From Lachnospiraceae bacterium KM106-2 (GTDB lineage: Bacteria; Bacillota; Clostridia; Lachnospirales; Lachnospiraceae): a stretch of DNA of 64,000 nucleotides. The stretch spans positions 1,309,960 to 1,373,959 of the forward strand of contig AP018794.1 of assembly GCA_009731425.1 (NCBI GenBank), written 5' to 3'. Under the pieces are notes generated by a model that saw only the letters and a program-made list of their open reading frames with translations, made no database searches and was not told the origin of the DNA. Below are positions 28,950 through 38,896 of the stretch, in pieces. Every line of letters starts with the position of its first letter. Position 1 is the stretch's first letter. The translations under genes were made by a program, and so were the position numbers.

Positions 28950-29846
28950 TTAAGCTTCCTCCTTCTTGAATGATCCATTTAATATTAACTGAATGATATT
29001 GATGATCAATGCGATCACTAAGAGGACAAGACCAACTGCAGATGCATATCCTAACTCATTCTTCTCAATACCACGACGATATAAGTATCCTACGATCGTA
29101 AGACCAATATTTCTTGGTGATGAGTTTCCTGCCCATAACATGAAGCTTTCAAGGAACATTGAAAGTCCAGCATAGATACTGATCGTTAACACATAAATGT
29201 TGGTTGGTTTCAATAAAGGTAATGTGATATAACGGAATCTCTGGAATGCTCCTGCGCCATCAATTTCAGCTGCTTCATAATAAGCTTTATCGATATTCTT
29301 TAATCCTGCTATGTAATAAAGCATATTAACACCTGTCCAACGCCAAGTTGCTAATAATACTAATGCAAAACGCGCGGTCGACTCTTGTTTTAACCATTTG
29401 ATTGGTAATTGACCAAGCCATTGTAAAAATACATTCATCTGAGATGTTGGAAGTTCACTGAACATTAATCGGAATAACATACCAGATACAACAACAGATG
29501 AAAGTGCTGGCAAGTAAAGAAGTGCTTTCCATAAACCTTTTGCTTTTACTAAGTTACTATCCATGATACAAGCAAAGATCATTGGTAATGGGATCAGGAT
29601 GATGATGGTCCAGACCATGTACCAGAAACTGTTGCCGATTGCGATATGGAATATTCTATCATTTAATAATTTCTCATAATTTGCTAATGCTACAAAAGTG
29701 GTCTTACTAGGTAAGATCTTTTCAAAACTCATTTTCACTGTACTGAACAGTGGATAAATCCAAAAAACTGCAAAGCTCAAAATAAAAGGTAAAACAAATA
29801 CATATGGTGCTACTTTTTGCGAGTTAAAAAACTTTTTTAATTTCAC
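28950..29846 (-). CDS. Carbohydrate ABC transporter permease (MalF/UgpA type)
   Basis: The 298-aa protein has six membrane helices and the EAA motif EAAEIDGAGAFQRFRYITLPLL (about 200-221). It pairs with the MalG-type permease next to it to form the channel. It lies 153 bases after the binding-protein gene, with a hairpin in between, and is preceded by a good GGAGG site. Confidence 0.93.
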   Translation of the reverse strand: MKLKKFFNSQKVAPYVFVLPFILSFAVFWIYPLFSTVKMSFEKILPSKTTFVALANYEKLLNDRIFHIAIGNSFWYMVWTIIILIPLPMIFACIMDSNLVKAKGLWKALLYLPALSSVVVSGMLFRLMFSELPTSQMNVFLQWLGQLPIKWLKQESTARFALVLLATWRWTGVNMLYYIAGLKNIDKAYYEAAEIDGAGAFQRFRYITLPLLKPTNIYVLTISIYAGLSMFLESFMLWAGNSSPRNIGLTIVGYLYRRGIEKNELGYASAVGLVLLVIALIINIIQLILNGSFKKEEA

Positions 29847-29962
29847 AGTATTACATCCTCCTTCTAAAAATACTAATACAATTTAAACTATTTTGGTGTC
29901 AATCGAGGATTTATCAGTTTAATATTACCCCATTTTATATTATCCTAATTCTTATATAAGAG

Positions 29963-29993
29963 GATGCAGGATCCCTGCTAGGGACCCTGCATC
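29963..29993. other. Intercistronic hairpin between binding protein and permease genes
   Basis: GATGCAGG...CCTGCATC with inner TCCCT/AGGGA makes a very stable stem immediately after the binding-protein stop. On the minus strand no long T-run follows, so it may stabilise the upstream mRNA or cause partial termination. That would explain higher binding-protein expression, a common arrangement in sugar importer operons. Confidence 0.6.
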
Positions 29994-29999
29994 TTTTAA

Positions 30000-31385
30000 T
30001 TATTGTTCACTGTCTACAGCATCCTGTGCTTCTTGTAATGCATCATCTACTGATACACCATCTTCAAATATTTCATTTAAAGTAGTATCACACATCTGAC
30101 TATTGATGGTTGTACTGATTTCTTTAACATTGATCTTACCGATCTCATCTTTAACTTCATTTAAGACATCAAATGGATTTGTTACAAAGTATTGAAGATA
30201 TTTGTTTGTCTTATCCTTTGTGATGGACTCATCATTCCAGATTGAAGTATTACATACATCAAATCCCAATTCATTCCAGATACCTTTTTCACCTTCTTCA
30301 GAACATTTTGCATAAGCAATAAATTCTGCGGCTAACTTAGCATTCTTAGATTGTTGTGTAACGATCGTACCAGTACCACCGATACCAACAGAACGAGGTT
30401 GTCCTTCTTCGAATACTGGACAAGGAGCGATAGCCCATTGACCTTTCATCTCTGGCATGTAGCTTAAGAATCTTGACATATACCATAAAGCCTTAGGGAA
30501 GGAAGCGATCTTACCATCACCGATATTTGCGAATCCTTCTTCCATATCAACATGTCCACCAGGTGAAACCATTGCAATCTTATCTTTTAACCATTTAGCT
30601 TGCATGTTAAGCATTTTCTTAACTGATTTCAGTTGAACGTTAGCTTTTCCATCTTTGGTTGTAGTCCAATCTTCTCCATACTCAGACATTGCGATCCACA
30701 TCCAGTCAACACTTGCAGTATCAACAGAAGTCATCATAACTTTGCCGTTAGAAGCTTTTTTCAGCTTTTCACCAGCTGCTGCATAATCATCCCAAGTTTT
30801 GATCTTTGTATAATCGATACCGTATTGTTTTAAGATCTTCGTATTGTAATACATTACTGTTGCACCTACATGAGTTGGTGCTCCGTAAATTTTACCATCT
30901 TTACTATAGATGTCTAGACGAGCTTTAACAAGTTTGTCTTGGTAAGGTTTAATTGCATCATCCAAAGGATAAAGTGATGAAGTATCCTTTGTGAAGTTAG
31001 GAAATTGACCGATCTCTACATCACATAAATCAGGAGCGCCTTCTCCAGTTTGTAATGCCATTGTCAATTTGTTATGCATATCTGCATAAGGATATGTAGT
31101 GAATGTGATCTTGACTTTCTTGTCAGGATTTTCTTTGTTCCATTTGTCGACCATCTTAGCGTAGAACTTACTATGTAATTCTACGAATGTCCACATTTCT
31201 AATGGAGTTCCTTCACCGACTGTAGTGACTGCTGGAGTAGCTGTTGGCTTCTCGTCATCTTTTTTCGTATCTTCTTTCTTAGATCCGCCATCTTTTCCAG
31301 TTGTAGTACTCTTGCCACCGCAACCAGTTAACATTGTTACTGCCATGACAATACATAGAAAAATACTGAGTAATTTTTTCCTCAT
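30000..31385 (-). CDS. Sugar ABC transporter substrate-binding lipoprotein
   Basis: Starting at the ATG 31385 (behind GAGGAGGA), the 461-aa protein has a lipoprotein signal peptide with lipobox LTGC (Cys22), a flexible Lys/Asp/Thr linker, then a family 1 extracellular solute-binding fold (WTFVELHSKFYAKMVDKWNK and a PDLCDVEIGQF motif). It delivers an oligosaccharide to the two downstream permeases. Divergent ArsR-like regulator and nearby arabinan hydrolases make arabino- or arabinoxylo-oligosaccharide a likely ligand; this is inference. Confidence 0.93.
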   Translation of the reverse strand: MRKKLLSIFLCIVMAVTMLTGCGGKSTTTGKDGGSKKEDTKKDDEKPTATPAVTTVGEGTPLEMWTFVELHSKFYAKMVDKWNKENPDKKVKITFTTYPYADMHNKLTMALQTGEGAPDLCDVEIGQFPNFTKDTSSLYPLDDAIKPYQDKLVKARLDIYSKDGKIYGAPTHVGATVMYYNTKILKQYGIDYTKIKTWDDYAAAGEKLKKASNGKVMMTSVDTASVDWMWIAMSEYGEDWTTTKDGKANVQLKSVKKMLNMQAKWLKDKIAMVSPGGHVDMEEGFANIGDGKIASFPKALWYMSRFLSYMPEMKGQWAIAPCPVFEEGQPRSVGIGGTGTIVTQQSKNAKLAAEFIAYAKCSEEGEKGIWNELGFDVCNTSIWNDESITKDKTNKYLQYFVTNPFDVLNEVKDEIGKINVKEISTTINSQMCDTTLNEIFEDGVSVDDALQEAQDAVDSEQ

Positions 31386-31766
31386 AATAAAATCCTCCTC
31401 TTTCCCCAACACTTAAGGTGTTTTAAGTTTTCTAATATGTACTATGTATTTTAGAAAAGGAACAACTTGTTAAAAAACAACTAAAACGCATATGGCTTTT
31501 GTCAACCCCTACCATTTCATTTATGCACTTTGTATATTTTTTAGCTTGTTTTCTTCCTGTTCTATAGTTAATATACACCCCCGCAATATATATGTCAACA
31601 TTATTTTATATTTTATTATAATATTTTAGTATTTTGTTGATATGTTTTCTAACCAAACATTTTTGTTCCCCAAAAGAGCCTATTTTTCTTATCTTTTCTT
31701 GACGAAGCAACATATTTAGTATAATATTTTAAGTAAAGCTAAATCCAAGTAAAAGGAGACCTATTT
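31386..31766. promoter_or_regulatory. Divergent control region of importer and ArsR-like regulator
   Basis: This 381-base A+T-rich interval has no gene. On the plus strand TTGACG (31699-31704) and TAATAT (31722-31727), 17 bases apart, form a promoter for the regulator. An AACAC/GTGTT palindrome (31408-31422) lies in the leader of the binding-protein gene and may be an operator or a hairpin. Confidence 0.5.
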
Positions 31767-32696
31767 ATGTTACATATAAAATCATTAGACGATGGTCTAG
31801 AAATCTTTAAAGCACTTGGCTCAGAAGTCAGAATTGAAATCATTAAGATACTTCTAGCAAACAAGGGTATGAACATGAATGAACTAGCTACAAAACTGAA
31901 CATAACAAATGGAGCTTTAACCAGTCATATTAAAAAACTGGAAGACTGCGGTATTGTAACTGTTTCAAATGAAACTGCCGGACACGGCAATCAAAAGAAA
32001 TGCTCGGTACACTTAGACAAAATACTAGTTGACTTTGATACAATGGAAGAAAACAAAAATATATATCAGACGGAATTAAAGATCGGGCACTACTCAGATT
32101 ACTCTGTTTATCCAACTTGTGGCCTCTCTTCTTCCAAAGCATTGATCGGTGAAGTAGATGATACAAGATACTTCGCTCATCCCGATCGGTATGATGCAAA
32201 TATTTTATGGTTTACCAAAGGTTATGTAGAATATATCATTCCAAACTTTATACCAACTTCACAGAAGATCGATCAGATCACGATCTCTGCAGAATTAAGT
32301 TCAGAGGCACCTGGTATTAATGATAACTGGCCATCCGACATCCATTTCTATATGAATGATGTCTGCATCGGTACCTGGACAAGTCCTGGTGATTTCGGAG
32401 AGGCGAAAGGAATTTTCACTCCTGACTGGTGGTTCCCAAACTGGAATCAATACGGTCTTTTAAAACTTCTCGTGATCAATCACAAAGGTACGTTTATCGA
32501 TGGTCTTCAGATCTCTGATATTACTATTGATGAGTTTAATCTTACGTATAAGAGTCTTATTAAATTCAAGATCGGCGTTCCTGATGATGCTCAGAACGTA
32601 GGCGGTTTAACGATCTTCGGTAAAGGCTTCGGAAATTACAACCAGAACATGAATATCCGAATCCATTATAGCCAGATTCAAAACGACCAGCCATAA
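31767..32696 (+). CDS. ArsR-like regulator with C-terminal beta-rich domain
   Basis: The 309-aa protein has an ArsR-type winged helix (about 8-85, ALGSEVRIEIIKILL then MNELATKLNITNGALTSHIKKLE). It lacks the metal-binding cysteines of classical ArsR. The remaining 200 residues form a Trp/Asp-rich beta domain (NDNWPSDIHFYMNDVCIGTW, DWWFPNWNQYG) resembling a carbohydrate-binding jelly roll. This domain likely senses arabinose-type sugars. It is divergent from the importer and ends at a strong terminator. The fusion is unusual for ArsR proteins but recurs in clostridial sugar loci. Confidence 0.85.
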   Translation: MLHIKSLDDGLEIFKALGSEVRIEIIKILLANKGMNMNELATKLNITNGALTSHIKKLEDCGIVTVSNETAGHGNQKKCSVHLDKILVDFDTMEENKNIYQTELKIGHYSDYSVYPTCGLSSSKALIGEVDDTRYFAHPDRYDANILWFTKGYVEYIIPNFIPTSQKIDQITISAELSSEAPGINDNWPSDIHFYMNDVCIGTWTSPGDFGEAKGIFTPDWWFPNWNQYGLLKLLVINHKGTFIDGLQISDITIDEFNLTYKSLIKFKIGVPDDAQNVGGLTIFGKGFGNYNQNMNIRIHYSQIQNDQP

Positions 32697-32712
32697 AATG
32701 ATAAAATGAAAG

Positions 32713-32748
32713 AAGCAGGGAATGTATAATGCATTCCCTGCTTTTTTA
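32713..32748 (+). terminator. Terminator of the ArsR-like regulator gene
   Basis: AGCAGGGAATG and CATTCCCTGCT pair around a short loop and are followed by T6. It also lies between convergent genes. Confidence 0.9.
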
Positions 32749-32756
32749 TGCTTATA

Positions 32757-33332
32757 TTAAATCAGCTCATAGCCTGCTCTTTTATAGATATGATTGCCCA
32801 TGATGAATTTCTTACGATTCACTTTATGAGCCAGATCATTTGTGATGATAAAATCATTTGTTATTTTCACAAAAATTTGTTTGCTACCCTTTTCCACCAA
32901 GTAGAACGCGGGATTTTCATTCATATAATCTGCTAGCTGTACGATACCTGGCTGAACAATGAAGTCAACGATCCATTCTATTTTATTCATTTTCTTTGTT
33001 CTGATCAGTGGAACGATGGCATCTGCATCCTTAAATTTGCTCAAACATGCTGCATCTTTCTTATCACGGCATTTGCCAGATTTCTGATACTCTTCAAGGT
33101 TAACCGATTCTTTCATTTCATTAAAGCTTAGTTTTTCATCTTCATTTAAAAGATAATCAACGCTTACTTCAAGCAACTGAGCCATAACTTTTAAATTATT
33201 GATATCGGGCATTCCTTTATCCGTCTCCCACTTTGCAATCGCTGATCTTGATACATTCATTTTTTCTGCAAATTGCTCCTGTGATAACCCAACTTCTTTT
33301 CTTGCTTCTTTTACTTTTTCTCCAAATGTCAT
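32757..33332 (-). CDS. XRE-family helix-turn-helix protein
   Basis: The start is the ATG at 33332 behind GGGAGG (the reading from an upstream TTG would overlap the binding site), giving 191 aa. Residues 1-62 are a Cro/CI-type helix-turn-helix (LSQEQFAEKMNVSRSAIAKWE). The remaining 125 residues are unrelated to known sensor domains and contain three Cys in the hinge (about 85-100). Targets are unknown. The gene stands alone between the sugar regulator and the DUF6171 gene. Confidence 0.87.
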   Translation of the reverse strand: MTFGEKVKEARKEVGLSQEQFAEKMNVSRSAIAKWETDKGMPDINNLKVMAQLLEVSVDYLLNEDEKLSFNEMKESVNLEEYQKSGKCRDKKDAACLSKFKDADAIVPLIRTKKMNKIEWIVDFIVQPGIVQLADYMNENPAFYLVEKGSKQIFVKITNDFIITNDLAHKVNRKKFIMGNHIYKRAGYELI

Positions 33333-33556
33333 AATGACAACCTCCCTCAATTTCTTATAAAATCATCCTATGATATTTGTACGGTGACAAGCAAGGAACG
33401 AGCCGTAACAACCCTGTTACTCTCCGTAACATTCAGTATCTATGCCACTTGACACCATTTTTCTATCATACCAAGTTCCGACTCGATAAGCAATCGAAAA
33501 TGTACTGACTCTTCATCTTATCATTTCTGAATTACCATTCGCATATTATGGGTAAC

Positions 33557-33595
33557 AAAAAAAGCAGCATGTATTTAAAACACATACCGCTTTTA
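33557..33595 (-). terminator. Terminator of the GH51/DUF6171 unit
   Basis: GCGGTATGTGTTTT and its complementary GCAGCATGTATT arm form an imperfect stem followed by T7 on the minus strand, 23 bases after the DUF6171 stop. The rest of 33351-33556 shows only a GTAACA/TGTTAC hairpin and no gene. Confidence 0.75.
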
Positions 33596-33617
33596 TCTAG
33601 ATATTGAATTAAAATAC

Positions 33618-33866
33618 CTACCACTTATCATATGGACAATGATTCTTCTTCATGACCCCCCTAAGTTCCACAAAGCAGCCACATCCACGACACATGGCAT
33701 CTTCTAATAAGTCGCAAGTCTTACAGACAGATAATCGTTGTTCATATCCGGTTTCATCAATTTTAAGATCTGCATCAATATTTTCAATGTATTGATGCAG
33801 ATTTGAAAAGTATTCGCCCTTTTGCATATCTTTCGTCAGGCATTTTCTACAGATTCTTATTGGCAT
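33618..33866 (-). CDS. DUF6171-like small cysteine-rich protein
   Basis: The 82-aa protein has four Cys pairs or singles arranged CRKC near residue 6, CKTC at 48-51, CRGCGC near 59-64 and a late CP, indicating one or two zinc sites. The order of CRKCLxxD, YIENxD, R-x-x-x-C and GCF matches DUF6171 proteins of Lachnospiraceae. Its ATG overlaps the GH51 stop codon (TAATG), so translation is coupled. The role is unknown. Confidence 0.78.
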   Translation of the reverse strand: MPIRICRKCLTKDMQKGEYFSNLHQYIENIDADLKIDETGYEQRLSVCKTCDLLEDAMCRGCGCFVELRGVMKKNHCPYDKW

Positions 33867-35368
33867 TAACGAACCTTGAATAAAACTACACTACATGGAG
33901 GCAAGGTGCAGCTAAATCCTTTGTCAGTTATCTTATAGTCTGTAAATGCAACTTCTTTTACCTTATCTGGATCATCAAAATCATTGTAAGAGCCCATTGC
34001 TTCCGTTAAAATAGTCGCTTCAAGCGTAGATGGTTTCATATCTGCGAATTGAACTTCTACCGATGCACTTGACTCTAAATCCAAGTGAGAAATTGTAATT
34101 GTCTTAGTTCCATCTTTTGCAACGGATACTGATTCTTGTAGATTCTCTACTTGATTATCCTCCGTTCCAACTACTTTCGTTCCTTCTAAATGGCTATCAA
34201 CCAAAGTTGCGTCCTGATGATTACGATACATTTTAAATACATGATATGTTGGTGTTAATACCATTTTCTTACCTTCTGTTAAGATTACAGATTGTAATAC
34301 GTTGACCATCTGCGCAATATTTGCCATCTTAACACGATCACAATGTTTATTGAAAATGTTCAAACTAACACCGGCAACTAACGCATCACGCATTGTATTC
34401 TGCTGATATAAGAATCCTGGATTCGTTCCTGGTTCAACATCAAACCAGCAGCCCCATTCATCAACGATCATTCCGACCTTCTTCTCAGGATCATATTCAT
34501 CCATAATTGTGCCATGTCCTTTAATTAAATCTTCTATGTACTCTGCTTTTACTAATGTCTTATAATAAGTATCTACATCAAAATCGGTAGCACTTCCCTT
34601 ATGTTCCCAACCGTTTGGATGAACATAATAATGAAGTGATAATCCGTCCATAAAACCATGGAAGTTCTCTGGTGTGTGATCAAATGTCTGATTTAAGACA
34701 CCTTTTGTCCAATGATAATCATCTACATTGGCACCACAACAGATCTTCTTGATTGGATGGTCTTGATGATAATTTCTAACATAAGTCTGGTATCTACGAT
34801 AAAGATCACCATAATAAGATGGTGTCATATTACCGCCACAGCCCCAGTTCTCATTGCCTACGCCAAAATAATCCACTTTCCAAGGCTCTTCATGGCCATT
34901 CTTCTTACGAAGTTCTGCCATTGGTGAAACACCACTAAATGTCATATATTCAATCCATTCAGACATTTCTCTAACTGATCCACTACCTACGTTACCGTTG
35001 ATATATGTCTTACATCCCAGCTGACGGCATAACTCGAAATACTCATGAGTACCAAAACTATTATCTTCTGTTACACCGCCCCAATGAGTGTTGATCATCT
35101 TCTTACGGTTTTCTTTTGGACCGATACCATCTTTCCAATGATATTCATCAGCAAAGCATCCTCCTGGCCAACGAAGTACAGGAATCTTCATCTCTTTTAA
35201 TGCCTCAACAACATCATTTCTCATACCGTTAGTATTTGGAATATCGGAATTTTCCCCAACGTAGAGACCTTCATAAATGCATCGTCCTAAATGTTCTGAA
35301 AAATGTCCATAGATTTCTGGATTAATGTGTCCTAATTCATGATTCTCATTAATTACTAATTTCGCCAT
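33866..35368 (-). CDS. Alpha-N-arabinofuranosidase, GH51
   Basis: The 500-aa retaining glycosidase removes terminal alpha-L-arabinofuranose from arabinan and arabinoxylan oligosaccharides. It has [18 protein letters not shown] (68-84), the acid/base Glu173 in [11 protein letters not shown] and the nucleophile Glu304 in [11 protein letters not shown]-terminal beta-sandwich follows (about 380-500). It has no signal peptide, so it works in the cytoplasm on imported oligosaccharides. GGAGAAG precedes the ATG. Confidence 0.96.
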   Translation of the reverse strand: MAKLVINENHELGHINPEIYGHFSEHLGRCIYEGLYVGENSDIPNTNGMRNDVVEALKEMKIPVLRWPGGCFADEYHWKDGIGPKENRKKMINTHWGGVTEDNSFGTHEYFELCRQLGCKTYINGNVGSGSVREMSEWIEYMTFSGVSPMAELRKKNGHEEPWKVDYFGVGNENWGCGGNMTPSYYGDLYRRYQTYVRNYHQDHPIKKICCGANVDDYHWTKGVLNQTFDHTPENFHGFMDGLSLHYYVHPNGWEHKGSATDFDVDTYYKTLVKAEYIEDLIKGHGTIMDEYDPEKKVGMIVDEWGCWFDVEPGTNPGFLYQQNTMRDALVAGVSLNIFNKHCDRVKMANIAQMVNVLQSVILTEGKKMVLTPTYHVFKMYRNHQDATLVDSHLEGTKVVGTEDNQVENLQESVSVAKDGTKTITISHLDLESSASVEVQFADMKPSTLEATILTEAMGSYNDFDDPDKVKEVAFTDYKITDKGFSCTLPPCSVVLFKVR

Positions 35369-35389
35369 AATATCTTCTCCTTTTCTTTT

Positions 35390-36895
35390 CTATTTGTATC
35401 GGACCGCCCAGATCGTCTGGTTGTCCTTACTTACCCCACTGAAGCAGATCGTTTGATTCCCCGCTTCATCTTTCATTTCTATTATAACACCCTCATAGGT
35501 GTCATTACCAATTTGAATTGAAATATTTGGTTTATTTGAATCAAGTTTGTAGCTTCCTGTCGAGGAACCCGTAACTTTTTCGTCCTCTAAGGTGATTTTT
35601 TTCGATTTATGTATCGTATCGCTAATATCTGTTTTATGGTTAACGAGGTAGTAGACACCTCTCACTTCGTCCTCAGAGTAGCCTTTTTTACGAAGTGACT
35701 CGCCATTCGTTGCAAATGGTGCTGCTGCCAGCCAGCCATTCTTTGTCCGAAACATCTGATGAACTCTTGGCTCATGGAACTCTTGTCCATCATCGAAACG
35801 CTGGTGGTAAACAACATACAGCTTGCCATCCTTATCGATAAAAGCCGAATTATGACCTGGCGCCATATAACTTTTTGTTAGACTTGGGAATGTATAATTT
35901 CCCATCATTTTCACTCCATACTTGGAATGATCCACGACATATCCTAATGTCTTTCCTGCTACATCGGTGTAAGTTCCATCCACTTTCTTAGAGCGGAATA
36001 GACGGATCTGATATCCTCCATTACTCTCTAACTTTCCATAGGATACAAAGAGATAATAATACTCTGATACTGGATCATACATGATATAAGGGCCTTCGAT
36101 AGAATTATGTCCACCGCCTATGAGTCTCTTACCAAAGTAGGCATCCACCTGATTCTTTTCATCTGCTTTTGGATGGATAGGCTGACCGGTTGCTTCATCA
36201 ATCTCTAGTAAAAAGATACCACCCGACCAAGATCCATATACCATCCACATCTTGCCGTCAGCATCATAAAATATTGTCGGATCAATGCAATTTGGCCATT
36301 TGATATTATTATACTGGCCCATATTTATGTACTCTGATAGCTTTGTACCTTTCGGCATTATATCATAAAAGTTCGTCTGCTTGATCGTACTTCTCGTAAA
36401 TCCAGAGTAGAGGATCGTATCTTGATAGTGATATGGTCCTTCAATTTTATCAGCAGTTGCAAAACAAAGATTTGACTTTACATAAGTTGAAGAAGTACAA
36501 AAATACATCACATATTTTTTCATCTTCTTATTGTAAATCACATCCGGCGCCCAAACAGAATACCCTCCATCCGTATTTTTCCCTACAAATTGAAAGGCCT
36601 TCATTGAGCTGTCAAATAGATTATCAAATAGCGGATTCGTCCGATTTACCCCAGTCGCAAACGATTTCCACGTTTTTAAATCTGTTGATTTAGCCGCTTC
36701 CATATGCGACCCAAATATATAGTAATTACCTTTGTCGTCTGTTATGATAGACGGATCATGGACAGATGCTTTAGCATTAAATCCTCCCTTTTTCACTTCA
36801 CTAAGAGGTTTCTCTGTAATTTTATTGCCACATCCACACATCATGACCGGTACTAACAGGCAAAAGAATGCAAACATCCCCATCTGTTTTCTCAT
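35390..36895 (-). CDS. GH43 lipoprotein, probable endo-alpha-1,5-L-arabinanase
   Basis: The 501-aa protein has a lipoprotein signal (lipobox VMMC, Cys20) and would be tethered outside the membrane. It has a GH43 five-bladed propeller: general base D47 in VHDPSII, WAPDVIYN, pKa modulator in CIDPTIFYD and acid Glu in SIEGPYIMY. A C-terminal beta domain of about 100 residues (from about 400) matches that of GH43 subfamily 5 arabinanases. It would cut arabinan at the cell surface, feeding the importers. It is 22 bases upstream of the next GH43 gene's downstream neighbour in a cotranscribed row. Confidence 0.92.
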   Translation of the reverse strand: MRKQMGMFAFFCLLVPVMMCGCGNKITEKPLSEVKKGGFNAKASVHDPSIITDDKGNYYIFGSHMEAAKSTDLKTWKSFATGVNRTNPLFDNLFDSSMKAFQFVGKNTDGGYSVWAPDVIYNKKMKKYVMYFCTSSTYVKSNLCFATADKIEGPYHYQDTILYSGFTRSTIKQTNFYDIMPKGTKLSEYINMGQYNNIKWPNCIDPTIFYDADGKMWMVYGSWSGGIFLLEIDEATGQPIHPKADEKNQVDAYFGKRLIGGGHNSIEGPYIMYDPVSEYYYLFVSYGKLESNGGYQIRLFRSKKVDGTYTDVAGKTLGYVVDHSKYGVKMMGNYTFPSLTKSYMAPGHNSAFIDKDGKLYVVYHQRFDDGQEFHEPRVHQMFRTKNGWLAAAPFATNGESLRKKGYSEDEVRGVYYLVNHKTDISDTIHKSKKITLEDEKVTGSSTGSYKLDSNKPNISIQIGNDTYEGVIIEMKDEAGNQTICFSGVSKDNQTIWAVRYK

Positions 36896-36917
36896 CCTTC
36901 TCCTCCATTACTTTTCT

Positions 36918-37874
36918 TTAGTCATAGCTAAACATAGGTTTGCCATCTTCATCCCAAGTGATCTTCATCAGCATTGCATGACGATTAGGATTATAAAGCG
37001 GATTGCCTACGATCTTTTCTTCGGTTCTTGCATGATATACCATAATCGGATTCTCATCTTCATCTACCGTAAAAGAATTGTGACCAGGTCCATATACACC
37101 TTTTTCTTCATCAGTTGAAAGCACTGGATATCTGGACTTCTCCCATGATCGTGGATCTAAGAGATCAGCATCTTCATCTACTGTCATCATCCCCATACAA
37201 TAACAGCAGCCTGTTTCACTTGCCGAATAAGTTAAGAATATCTTACCGTCGTTTTTAATGACTGCAGGACCTTCATTGACCCAGAATCCAACTCGTTCCC
37301 AATCGTAATCCGGTGTTGTAAGTAAGACTTGAACGGTCTTTAATTTTGTTGCCAATTCCATTTCAGCTATGTATAAATTTGATATTTGTTTACCGACGCC
37401 CACTTTTTCTGCCCATACATAATAATATCTTCCTTTGTTTTCAAAAACTGTGGCATCTAATGAAAATCCTTCAAACGAAAATTCATCGTCCTCTGCACGC
37501 TGCATCTTACCACACTCTACAAATGGATCAACCATCGGGTCATCACCTGTACATTCTAATACATAAGGACGGATTGCCCAAACATCCTCTTTCTCTCCAC
37601 TTGCAAAATAAATATACCATTTTCCAAATAGATAATGTAGTTCTGGTGCCCATACATGTTCGCTCATAATACCGCTCTCATGTTTTCTCCACACAATTAC
37701 CTCTTCTGCTTCTGGCAGTCTCTCCAAGCTCTTTGCTCTTCTAAGAGCGATACAGTCATAACTTGGAATTGATGCTGTAAAATAGTAATACCCATCAATA
37801 TGCTTGTAAACATAAGGATCTGCTCGTTGCAATATCCAAGGCTTGTTATACTCTAATGTTTTCATCTGATTCAT
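36918..37874 (-). CDS. GH43 glycosidase, probable intracellular exo-acting arabinofuranosidase
   Basis: The 318-aa single-domain GH43 has base D19 in QRADPYVY, WAPELHYL, the modulator Asp in SLDATVF and acid Glu in NEGPAV. No signal peptide is present, so it acts on imported arabino-oligosaccharides. GGAGGG precedes the ATG. Together with the lipoprotein GH43 and GH51 it forms a three-enzyme row transcribed from upstream of 37874. Confidence 0.92.
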   Translation of the reverse strand: MNQMKTLEYNKPWILQRADPYVYKHIDGYYYFTASIPSYDCIALRRAKSLERLPEAEEVIVWRKHESGIMSEHVWAPELHYLFGKWYIYFASGEKEDVWAIRPYVLECTGDDPMVDPFVECGKMQRAEDDEFSFEGFSLDATVFENKGRYYYVWAEKVGVGKQISNLYIAEMELATKLKTVQVLLTTPDYDWERVGFWVNEGPAVIKNDGKIFLTYSASETGCCYCMGMMTVDEDADLLDPRSWEKSRYPVLSTDEEKGVYGPGHNSFTVDEDENPIMVYHARTEEKIVGNPLYNPNRHAMLMKITWDEDGKPMFSYD

Positions 37875-38017
37875 GTTTACCCTCCATACATTTTAAGCCT
37901 TTATAAATATATAAACTATTTTATGTCTATCTAAATTATATACGGATGAAATCGGATTTGCAACCACTTTTATCTTATATTTCTAAAATATTTAGTATTT
38001 ATCTAAAATAGTTTCAA

Positions 38018-38896
38018 CTACTCATGAAATAATAGTCGTTTCGCAAATGCATTTCGGTATTCAGATGGGGTCAGACCGGTAACTTTCTTATATACGCTCA
38101 TAAAATTATGACTGTCCCGATACCCCAAGGATGACCCAATATCTGCAATACTCTTATTGGTATCCGAGAGTAAATAGTTCGCCATTTCCATTTTTTCTTT
38201 TAATATGTACTGTTTTAGCGTGATTCCGCCAATCTGGCGAAAGATATGAGATAAATATTTCTCATTATAACCAAATTCTTTTGCAACTTCTTTCACTCGC
38301 AGGTTCTCCTTTAAGTTACCTTTCACATAATCAACGATATCATAATAGATCTGCTTCTTTTCTTTTTCATCTCCCCGCTTGGTAAGCTGGATCTGATTGT
38401 AGATCTCTCCTAATACGACCGTCGTCATAAAATTAATGGTCATATTATCATATTCAGACCGATTCGCATCCTGCAGCTGTTTCATCAACACCATAATCTT
38501 CTCTGGATTCTTGATCTTTCCTTGCTCTGGGATTAGAAACCGTTTTCTAATATCAACATTCTGAGATGGAATCTCTCCTACCTCTTCTTCCTCATAATAG
38601 TCTCTGATCTCATGATAGGTCTTAAAATGAAGCCAATAAAATTCACAATCAGAAGGTTTAAAGCCTTCTCTGATATTATTGGGCGGTTCTCCTGGTGGTA
38701 AGATCAGATACTCTCCATCACTTACTGTATAGTTAATTCCCTGATAGGAAATATAAAGTGTTCCTTTCGTCATGACGAATAATTCATAATCGATCAGTCC
38801 AAATCGTTTGTGTATCCACTCAGATGATGGAGCTACAAACTTGCCTGTATACATATATTTCATTGGCCTGTCCACAAGAAATTCAAAGTATCTCAT
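38018..38896 (-). CDS. AraC-family transcriptional regulator
   Basis: The chosen ATG at 38896 (MRYFEFLVDR) follows AAGGAGATG; an earlier reading has no binding site. The 292-aa protein has an N-terminal cupin sensor (about 15-140, with YLILPPGEPPN) and a C-terminal double helix-turn-helix (about 190-290, with VKEVAKEFGYNEKYLSHIFRQ and DIGSSLGYRDSHNFMSVYKKVTG). It lies between the GH43 row and the divergent LplBC-type importer, so it is the probable arabinose- or oligosaccharide-responsive activator for both. Confidence 0.92.
   Translation of the reverse strand: MRYFEFLVDRPMKYMYTGKFVAPSSEWIHKRFGLIDYELFVMTKGTLYISYQGINYTVSDGEYLILPPGEPPNNIREGFKPSDCEFYWLHFKTYHEIRDYYEEEEVGEIPSQNVDIRKRFLIPEQGKIKNPEKIMVLMKQLQDANRSEYDNMTINFMTTVVLGEIYNQIQLTKRGDEKEKKQIYYDIVDYVKGNLKENLRVKEVAKEFGYNEKYLSHIFRQIGGITLKQYILKEKMEMANYLLSDTNKSIADIGSSLGYRDSHNFMSVYKKVTGLTPSEYRNAFAKRLLFHE

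Noticed and set aside
33361..33440. Possible further copy of the hairpin repeat (CTCCGTAACATTCAGTATC)
   Set aside because: Only short fragments match and the characteristic GATACGG hairpin is missing.
29880..38011. AAACTATTTT motif near 29886, 37914 and, inverted, 38001 as a shared operator
   Set aside because: A 10-base A/T-rich match is expected by chance in this composition; positions relative to promoters differ.
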